Shown: piece after piece, positions 45,739 through 53,136 of the stretch | Layout of the letters: the number at the start of each line of letters is the position of its first letter | Position numbering within the stretch: position 1 is the first letter of the stretch | Source of the DNA: Blastomyces gilchristii SLH14081 | Taxonomy: Eukaryota > Ascomycota > Eurotiomycetes > Onygenales > Ajellomycetaceae | Reading direction: 5' to 3' | DNA length: 53,136 bases | NCBI RefSeq assembly: GCF_000003855.2 | Contig: NW_003101678.1 | Location: forward strand, 1,795,082-1,848,217 | Translations under genes and position numbers: made by a program | The notes under the pieces: model-generated | The model's input: only the letters and a program-made list of their open reading frames with translations | What the model was told of the DNA's origin: nothing | Databases searched by the model: none

Positions 45739-46244
45739 TAGACTGACTATGTGACTGTGTCTGAGATCAGGACCAGATTTTTTGATAGTCCTATTACTAA
45801 TTTGACTGATCTCATTACATAGTTTTAACATTAGATAGTAGTCTTATACTGTCTCAGTGAGACTTACTGTCTACTCTTATCATATTTTTCAAATGAGATC
45901 ATGATTTTCACTTCTTAATTTAAATTATTTTTATTACTTTAAATAACTTTAAATCTCATTTGAGTGTTATCAAAAAGCATTACTTTTTAAAAAATTAAAA
46001 ATAGTCTAAAAAAAACCTTAAAATGTCTAAAAATAGTAACTTTATGCTAAGAATGAGACTAAATAGAATCAAATGAAATCACTTTCTTATTTTTTTCAAG
46101 TCATGATTTCATTTTAAGATCTCATATATAGTCACTTTACATGTTTTTTTAATGACTAGTCTCAGTGAGATTTACATCAAGAAATGTATAAGATCAGATC
46201 AAATAAGATTAAATATGAAATTCATAATTCTGATAATCAGTCTA
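45739..46244 (+). mobile_element. MITE M3, hAT-like, 506 bp, inserted in MITE M3b
   Basis: Exactly the length of M1 and colinear with it, including the gtctcagtgagac palindrome about 110 bp in. TAGACTGAC and CAGTCTA termini are present. It is more mutated than M1 at the right end (gataatcagtcta against cggccagtcta). It inserted into the 5' terminal repeat of an older relative. Confidence 0.85.
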
Positions 46245-46601
46245 TATGTAACCGTGTCTGAAACCAGGATTAAACTTTATAGTTATTATGTTATCTAAAA
46301 GTATTACTTCTAATCATGATTTATATTCATTGCATTGATCTTAAATTATGTTATTTTAAATATTAAAGATCTCAGATTCACTTTTCAAATCAAAATCTAG
46401 TCTCAGATAAAGAATATATTTGAATTCTTAATCACATTTTCATTCTGATCTCATTATTAAGAATAGTATTAAATGAGATTATGAAATTATTTCTCACTTA
46501 TATAATATTATAACATAGTACTCATTTGTTGAAAATTCAATAGAAAGTGTTATTAAATATTATTACTTTTCTAAACATAGATTATAATTTATATAATTTT
46601 A

Positions 46602-46738
46602 ATTATAAAAAAAATATAAAATACAAAAAAAATAAAAAAATAAAAAATAAAAATAACAACAAGAAAAAATCACAATGAAAAAAAAAGAAAAAGAAAAAAA
46701 AATAAAAATAAAAAAATAAAAAATAAAAATAAAAAAAA
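46602..46738 (+). repeat. A-rich low-complexity tract
   Basis: About 135 bases made almost only of A runs broken by single T, C or G. It may be an expanded poly(A)/(AAAAT)n array. No termini or TSDs identify it as a retroelement tail. Confidence 0.7.
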
Positions 46739-47846
46739 TTAAGATTACAGAGCTGCAGTACTCTTAAAATACTCACTTCTCAGAGTCTTTATAATATTTA
46801 TTATCAACTGTGTATCTCTCACAGTGAGAATAATATAGCTGTAATAAGTTATTATCTTAATATTATCTAATAAATAATCAGTATATATCTGTATAAATGT
46901 GAATAATTAGAAAATATACACTTAAAAAGTATGATCAGAGTGAACTCTGCTGTCACTTGAATAATATTAAGAACAGAATACTGAAATCAATAATTCTTCT
47001 CATTGATTTCACAGATAAGATGTGTGAAGATAATCTTGAGAAATATAAGATTCTCTAACTTCTGATAAAAATGAATCTCACAGAGAGACTCTATTTTTAT
47101 AATATCAGAAACTGAGTATTACTAAAAAGTGTTACTTTTATACAATATATATACACTTACTATGATGATTCACTCTCTGTATATATAACTGAGAGTTGTG
47201 ACTCTTTCACACTGTATAACTCTCTCTGAGATGCTGTTACTGATTTACAACTTACACAGTCTCTCAGTTCAGTACACACTGTGTGTATACAGCTCTGTAT
47301 ACTGAGACTGTGTTGATTATTATAATCTGATGTGATACTCACTTTTCACAAACCATGTTTCATTGAATTGAGAGATAGAAGAGAATGTGACTGCTGTTTT
47401 ATTTGAAGAGAAAGTGAATAATTGAATCTGTAGAAGATAATTTGATTTCTTCTACATTTGAAATTTAATTAGTCTATACTCTTCAATTTGAGAGTTTCTG
47501 AGAGTGTTTTAATAGTTTTCATATCAGCTTGGAATTAGTGATTGATTGAAGAAGAGAAAAGAGAGAAGAAAGAAATAAGAATAACTTATCTTTATAATAT
47601 AAAAACAGAGAATTGCTGTAATTATTCACTCTAGTAATAAAGATCTGTTTTCTGCATGTATCTCTGATACAGATTATATAATAACTGTATACAAAGAATA
47701 TCAACAGTGTATGTATTGAATGAAAATAATGTTGCTATATAATACTATAGCTGTTTTCACATATTTCTGAAAGCTGTTAATATTTTCTTTAAGTCTTTTT
47801 ATATTTGATAAGTCAGTAATATATTTCAATATACTTCTTCTTTCAT

Positions 47847-47912
47847 TATTATTATTATTATTATTATTATCATTATTATTATCATTATTATTATCACTAT
47901 TATTATATTATT
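47847..47912 (+). repeat. (ATT)n microsatellite with ATC interruptions
   Basis: An attattatt array with regularly spaced atc units. It resembles a LINE (AAT)n tail in complement, but the ttcttcaattatagatg that always borders the LINE tail is absent. It is therefore an independent microsatellite or the tail of another element. Confidence 0.75.
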
Positions 47913-48281
47913 TTTAACCATCTCTTCTATCTTTATCTCTCTTTAATACTTATTGAAATTAATTATATTATCTCTCTTTAAATATTCTGCGGTTCTGCAG
48001 ACTATCAAGACACGTGAGTGCTGTCACAGATTGAAGAGAGAGAAGAAGAAGATATTTAAGTAAGAGAAGATAGATTATAAGATATATTATAATGTCTTGA
48101 AGAGGCTCTGTAAAAGAGTAGAATAATCATAATTTTAAGTAACACTTCTGATAGATTTAGACTGAACTAAGTATAGAAATAATATGAATGATACTGTCTA
48201 TGAGAGATTGAAAAAGAAGATAGTAAAGAGTCTCATACAGCAGTGATAAGATTAGAAGAAGTCTTGAGAATAGTTTAAGAC

Positions 48282-48593
48282 TGTAAGAGGTCTACGCCGA
48301 ATAGATCGGTATAATATATAGGTCTTATATAATAAAGAGAAAAATATTAGAGAAGGAAAGAAAGAGAAAGTGTGAAAATTAGTGATTGAGATGAATATTT
48401 ATACATGTACACAGTGATGTATGCAGTGAAGCTTCAGAGCAGAAGAATAGAAATTCTGTAGATTTTCAGCTGAGAATTAATGACTGAGAATTGAAACAGT
48501 AGAAATCTGTGAAGCGATCGAGAATCAGAACAGTAGAAATCTGTGAAGTGTAATGAAATAGTCTATATAATTGATCAGGCGCAGCCTGCCACA
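48282..48593 (-). repeat. gypsy-3 3' LTR (312 bp)
   Basis: On the minus strand it begins TGTGGCAGGCTGCGCC at 48593 and ends CCTCTTACA at 48282. Its ends keep CG sites (ctacgccgaatagatcgg at 48292-48309; gatcaggcgcagcctg near 48574). The inverted solo copy is at 45289-45579. Confidence 0.85.
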
Positions 48594-48609
48594 TTAGCCC
48601 CTTCTTTTC
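48594..48609 (-). other. gypsy-3 polypurine tract
   Basis: The complement reads gaaaagaaggggctaa directly before the 3' LTR, as in Ty3/Gypsy elements. It keeps a GGGG run despite the surrounding mutation. Confidence 0.7.
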
Positions 48610-48949
48610 AGAAGTGATATAGAGTCGTGAGTGCGTAGTTCCCATTGATCAAGAGCTGCTGTCTCAGATACCACAGAGCTCAGAGTTCAGATTAGGTGAT
48701 CATAGCTGACTCATTTCATAAGATATTATCAGTCACAGTCACAGAGTCTCTTATCAAGAATATCTTCAATCTCTTACTCAAGTTCATTATCTTCTTCTAT
48801 AATTTCTGATGATTGTCAATCAGAAGTCAGTTAAGAAGGGAACAGATCAGTGACAGCATAGTGAAGCAAGCTTGTATAAAAGATATTATAAATCTCTGAT
48901 GATATATTAAAACAGTAATTATAACTGTCTAGAACTTCTATCACTTTAT

Positions 48950-50000
48950 ATTTAATATGATGATAATTCAGTGTACAAGATGAATATGTGATTCATATAT
49001 TCTTAAGATTCAATCACATCAGGTCTTCTATCTTATATTACTCAGCAGAATCTCAGTGAACATTAATTCAGTCTTCTTAATTCTGTTTAGTACTTGTTAT
49101 GAAGGCTTCTACTCAGTCACAGATATCTCAGAGCTTTATCACTATATTATCAGTGATCTGAATTGAACTGTGAGAGTTTGATATGAAGTGTGTGATCTCT
49201 AGAAGATTTAATACTTTTATGTAATATCTATATATAAGGAAGAACAGACTTATATCTGTTGAAATGACATCTCAGTTATTAATAATGACTTCAGTGTGTA
49301 GAAGAAGATTATATCAATTATCTTATAAATAATTACAGAACTTATAAAGATAATTCTTCATAATCTGAATTATTCATTCTGATATATCATTGATCTCAGA
49401 GTGATAGACAGTTGATAGATGATATATAATCTTGAGAACTTGACAGATTCTTGTTCAGAGAGTGCTTATAAATTGACAGCTTTGATCTGATACTATAGAT
49501 CTCAGTAATTCATGCATCTGATAGAATGAGCTCTGTAGAAAAGCTTTGATAACTTGTTCAGTATTTATCTTATTACAAGATTTCAATATTATATCTTTAC
49601 TCAATCAGTTTATAATGACTAGAATGTTTCTACAATTCTTACTCTCAGAGAGATAAACAGTGAAGTCAATTATCATATCTCATCAGATTCTATCAGAGAT
49701 ATTGAGTGATTTCAGCAGGTCTTTTCTACAGTTCTTTCATAAGATGATGAAAGAATAATAGTTACAGTTTCAGACAAAATATCTGATGCTATTTGATATC
49801 TCAGATCAGTAGAATTCTCAAGAGATTATTTAATACAGTTGTTCACAGTCTGAATAACTGATCATACATGAATCATGCATCTCTTACATTATCTGAGTGT
49901 GTAAGAATTTGAAGTGAGAGACTCAGTGTTGTTTGTGAAATTACAGAGTATTACTATCATCTATTAAACATTCTGAGATGTCAGTCTTTATATATAATTC
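48950..50000 (-). pseudogene. gypsy-3 integrase remnant
   Basis: The minus-strand reading has a zinc-binding region (LHTQIMWEMHDS near 49860). A core start at about 49680-49540 reads DMIIDFTVYLSESKNCRNILVIINWLSK in short pieces, matching the DFI..LP.S......ILV.VDR.SK block of chromovirus-type integrases. The first catalytic Asp (DFTV) is retained and the later VDR is IN plus a stop. Downstream blocks are broken by stops. It would insert the element cDNA if intact. Confidence 0.6.
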
Positions 50001-50199
50001 TAGAGGGAATTGAGATACTTCTTGTTATACTGCTTCAGTAAGAGTTTGAAGAAGTTCATCAGTCTGAGCTGCTGTATACCACAGTTCATTCAGTGTAGAA
50101 GAAGTGAAGATATCAGTGTCAGTTCAGAAAGAAAGTGTTCTAATTAAAGCAGTGTGTATAGTGTCATGAGTGATCTCATTGTGATCAACTAATATCTTT

Positions 50200-51490
50200 G
50201 AGTTCAAGAGTCAGTGTTCTGAATTCATTCAGTGTGTGTCTATCACATCAGACAGTATATCTTGTTCTTGTTATAAGAGTGCATCTGTCATTGAGTTCCG
50301 ACTGCCAGGGCGGTAGTGTATTGTAAAATGAAAGTAGCTTAGAAACTCAGATCATTGCATCTATTATTCAGTAAGTTTATAAGTAGTTGTAAAGTATTTG
50401 AGATTCTTATGATCTGTGATTATCTCAAATTCAGAGATACTTCAGAGTTCAGAGTCTCATTCTTCTAAACAGTGTATAATTATAAGAAGTTTCTTATCAT
50501 AGATCTCATAATTGCATTCAGCAGGACTCAGTTTCTTAGACATGAAGATATATAATTGTAAGACATCTTTATCATTATATTACAATATAGCTTCTTCTAT
50601 GATATAGTCAGAGAAATCAGCTTCAATAACTATTTCATGATCAGAATCAAATATTATCAGCAGAGAAGTATTAATAAATATCTTCTTCATCTGTATAAAT
50701 GCAGCTTCAGTGTCTACTAATCATTGAAATACTAAGTCTTTCTTAGTGAGTTCTGTAAGTGATCTTGTAATATCTGAGAAGTTTTGTATAAATTGCTGAT
50801 AGAAGTTAGTGAATTCAATGAAGCTTTATACATCTTTCACAGTATATGAAGCTTCTTATTTAAGAATAGCAGAGATCTTCTCAGAATTCATTTGAATCTT
50901 CTTATCAGCTTCTATGATGAAATATAAGTATTTAGTACTCTTAACTTTAAAATCACACTTATCAATATTGATTGATAGTTCTGCTTCTTATAGTCATTGT
51001 AATACTCTTTGCATATACTCTTGATACTCTTTTCTGAATTCATTGATAAAGATGAGAATATCATCTAGATAAGCAGATGTAAACTCATTAAGAAAATCTC
51101 AGTGTACTCAGTTGATATACTTCTGAAATATACTGAGAGTGTTAGTCAGTTCAAAGAATGTAACTACTTATTTAAAGAGGTTATAATATGTTTGAAATAC
51201 TGTAAGTCATTTATCTTCTTCAGTAATATGAATCTTATGAAACACAGCAATGATATCTAGCTTTGTAAATCATTGAGCTTATCTGATATATACTAGAGTT
51301 TCATTGATAAGAGATAAGAGATAATGATCTTTCTTTATCAATCTGTTCAGATCTTAATAGTTCACACAGAATCAGAGTTCTTTATCTGACTTCTTTACAA
51401 AGAGAATAGAAGCTGCAGCAGAAGAGTTACTAATATATATAAATCTCTTATTCAACAGATTATTGAGTGTCTTCTGAAGAAGGAGAAGTT
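50200..51490 (-). pseudogene. gypsy-3 reverse transcriptase and RNase H remnant with intact YLDD
   Basis: RT begins near 51470 (RFIYISNSSAAASILFVKKSD, then FCVNY), passes LSLINETL and FTKLDIIAVFHKI, and has YLDDILIF at 51071-51048 with both Asp residues of the catalytic box intact. RNase H follows: VIEADFSDYIIEEAI (near 50620), [23 protein letters not shown], then EIITDHKNLKYF near 50400 and a YRPGS block (near 50300) whose Pro-Gly-Ser codons sit in a small GC-rich patch. Stops are few and mostly TGA at Trp. Confidence 0.85.
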
Positions 51491-51969
51491 TATCTTGAGA
51501 CATATTATAAAGAGGGCCTCACAGTGACTCTGAGTTCTTATTATTCTTCTTTTCTAACTTAATACTGTGATTCACTTCTAAGTCTTGTAAAGAGAGTATA
51601 TTCATAATATTATCTTATCAGAAGACATCTAGGTATTCATGATATTATTAAGAGAGTTTTGTGTGAGAATCTATTATTATAGTACAGAATAACTATTCTA
51701 GAGCTTTCTTGATATTGGCCAGACTGGTGAAATAAATTGATACATGATTCTATTATTGATGACTTTGTCAGTAACTCTGTCAGCAGTTTTGATAATAACT
51801 TCTTTTTCAGAGTATTTTATAAGTGTTGACAGAGATCTGTGTAAGATTCATAGTCTTGTGAATATTATCTTTGTGAATTCTATCATTATTCAGAAATATT
51901 AAGCTTCTGTTTTAAGCATTTAACAAGATGTCTTGTTTAGATAGCCAGGCAAGTTCTAGCATAAGATTA

Positions 51970-52260
51970 TAGTCAAGATTCTTAACTTTGTATGCATAGG
52001 CATCTTTCACATTGATGTTCTTCAACATGAATGTTTAGTTTTATCATATAATAAGTGTGAATGTCTTTTGAATCATCAAATTCTGTGAGAAGTTGAGATC
52101 TTAGTAAGAGAATATACTGAAGATTATAATATCTTACAATTAAAGATTTAATCATTGCATAATAATATAGACTGCTGTCTATCATAGCTTTCATATTATA
52201 CATGTTATCTATCACAGTAGATACAAGAATTGCATTCATTATCATTTTCTTTTTAAATTG
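51970..52260 (-). pseudogene. gypsy-3 protease region
   Basis: An open stretch of 87 codons (51982-52245) reads MNAILVSTVIDN...MKAMIDSSLYYYAMIKSLIVRYY, followed by LLTEFD. This matches the retroviral-type aspartic protease of fungal Gypsy elements (ALVDSGC..YAMI...V). The catalytic D-S-G is D-S-S here, so the Gly is lost. Confidence 0.6.
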
Positions 52261-52429
52261 TTATTATCTGATCTCTTTAAGCTCCTGCTTGTAAATTTGA
52301 ATAGAAGCTAATCTTTTCTCTGTTTCATCAGAGTATTCTCATAGTTATCTTCTGAATTCTTCTCTAATATAATGTGGTTGATATGAACAGGCACTGATTC
52401 ATTCTTTGAGTGAGAAGGCACATAGGCTG

Positions 52430-52808
52430 ATTGATAGTTGAAAGTAATGTGCTCTGATCAGTTACAGTTAATACATACTTCTTATTGATATTAGTCAGCA
52501 ACTTCTTCAGAAGTGATCTCAGAAACTCAGAAGCCTGTTCAGACAGCAGAGACTCTTGCTTATATATAGATATTCAAGTCTACTCAATTCATAACATCTG
52601 CATCATTGTTATTCTTCAGTACAGATGTATGAGTGACTGAGATGTAACATCTTCTGCCACTGTTCAGTATACTCTTAAGCTTGATAAGACAGTTGTTCAA
52701 TGTCTGAAGCTGTGTGCAGAAGCCTTCATAAGTTGAGTCTTTGTTTACACTTATAAGAGTCTGTAAGAGTTTGAAAGTTAATGTCTTCTTAAGCATACTA
52801 ATCTTCAT
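52430..52808 (-). pseudogene. gypsy-3 Gag C-terminal remnant with zinc knuckle
   Basis: A 74-codon frame (52584-52808: MKISMLKKTLTFKLLQTLIS...) is followed downstream by a nucleocapsid motif near 52476-52432 reading CINC, then a stop at a Trp position, then SEHITFNY. The final Cys of CX2CX4HX4C is Tyr. The N-terminal half of Gag lies beyond the MITE and the window edge. Confidence 0.5.
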
Positions 52809-52907
52809 TTGATCCTCTCAAGATTGATCACCTGCTTCTAAGATTTTGATGTCAAAGTCAGAGATGAATGTTGTAAGAGAAGTATTTCTCTGTCAGATGC
52901 TCTGTAA

Positions 52908-53136
52908 TAGACTGACCGTGTGACCGTGTCTGGGACCAGGATGAGATTTTTTGATAGTTTCATTACCAATTCGACTGATCCCATTACACAGTTTTAACAT
53001 TAGATAGTAGTCTCATACTGTCTCAGTGAGACTTACTGTCTACTCTTGTCACATTTTCCAAATGAGATCATGATTTCCACTTCTCAATTTAAATTATTTT
53101 TATTGCTTTAAATGACTTTAAATCTCATTTGAGTGT
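52908..53136 (+). mobile_element. MITE M4, hAT-like, 5' part only (window edge)
   Basis: Starts tagactgaccgtgtgaccgt inside gypsy-3 and matches the first ~229 bases of M1, including the gtctcagtgagac palindrome. It is the least mutated copy at its 5' end (gtctgggaccaggatgag). Upstream 8 bases are ctctgtaa. The other end and TSD are outside the window. Confidence 0.85.

Larger units (their letters stand above)
46253..48281. other. AT-rich, low-complexity region without recognisable gene
   Basis: The first ~50 bases are the continuation of M3b. A nearly pure A/T tract rich in aaaaataaaaa lies at 46602-46738 and a trinucleotide tract at 47847-47912. The only frames are short (47160-47342 and 47519-47704, minus strand) with no family resemblance and the composition of mutated repeat DNA. 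I see no gene here. Confidence 0.5.
48282..53136 (-). mobile_element. gypsy-3: Ty3/Gypsy element, minus strand, runs off the window
   Basis: Visible parts in coding order are Gag C-terminus with zinc knuckle, protease, RT, RNase H, integrase, polypurine tract (complement of 48594-48609, gaaaagaaggggctaa) and the 312-bp 3' LTR (48282-48593). The 5' LTR would be beyond 53136. A MITE interrupts it at 52908. TGA replaces most Trp codons, but several catalytic residues survive, so it is less damaged than gypsy-1 and gypsy-2. Confidence 0.88.

Noticed and set aside
47160..47704. Two minus-strand frames of about 60 codons
   Set aside because: Compositionally biased, no motif, no neighbour relation, and expected by chance in repeat-derived DNA.
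47847..47912. ATT array considered as another LINE 3' tail
   Set aside because: The sequence that always follows the tail in this family (ttcttcaattatagatg) is missing on both sides.

Overview
The window looks like a transposon graveyard from a filamentous fungus, most likely an ascomycete. It is very AT-rich. CC, GG and CG dinucleotides are almost absent over long stretches, while CA and TG persist. Nearly every coding remnant is a retrotransposon whose Trp codons have become TGA. This is the signature of repeat-induced C-to-T mutation (RIP or a RIP-like process). Only one short host-gene fragment is visible, and there are no rRNA genes, recognisable tRNA genes or CRISPR arrays.

The main result is a nested insertion that can be read base by base from target-site duplications (TSDs). 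A full-length Tad1/I-like LINE (copy A, minus strand, 3683-43483) inserted upstream of a host gene and made a 14-bp TSD (3669-3682 and 43484-43497). It was then split by six later insertions. These are a Ty3/Gypsy chromovirus, gypsy-1 (3802-11616, +); a second, deleted chromovirus, gypsy-2 (13173-18643, -); LINE B (19133-26800, +); LINE C (27168-34880, +); a partial LINE D' (35353 to about 38326, -) with an invisible 5' junction; and a 506-bp hAT-like MITE (42307-42812). Removing them leaves about 7.6 kb, the same as the intact lengths of B and C, which independently supports the model.

The LINE has a 1.7-kb 5' UTR with a duplicated ~110-bp block and 53-bp tandem repeats. ORF1 is a Gag-like protein with CCHC zinc knuckles and overlaps ORF2 by ATGA. 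ORF2 has an APE-type endonuclease, reverse transcriptase, RNase H and a C-terminal Cys/His motif. The 3' UTR carries a hairpin and ends in an (AAT)n tail.

Left of the nest (1-3668) is a decayed AT-rich region with a possible Copia-like integrase and a GC-normal island near 3420-3500. To the right, 43498-44029 is GC-normal host DNA holding a promoter region and the first ~31 codons of a gene cut by a second MITE. Beyond it come AT-rich DNA, a solo LTR (45289-45579), a MITE inserted in another MITE (45722-46252), about 2 kb of low-complexity AT-rich DNA, and a third Gypsy element, gypsy-3 (48282 to the window end, -). Gypsy-3 keeps an intact YLDD motif and carries a fourth MITE at the window edge.

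RIP is uneven in two ways. Mutated cytosines are mostly followed by C or G rather than A. The outer ~100-250 bp of each element are largely spared, while inner edges, including the inner sides of the LTRs, are heavily mutated.
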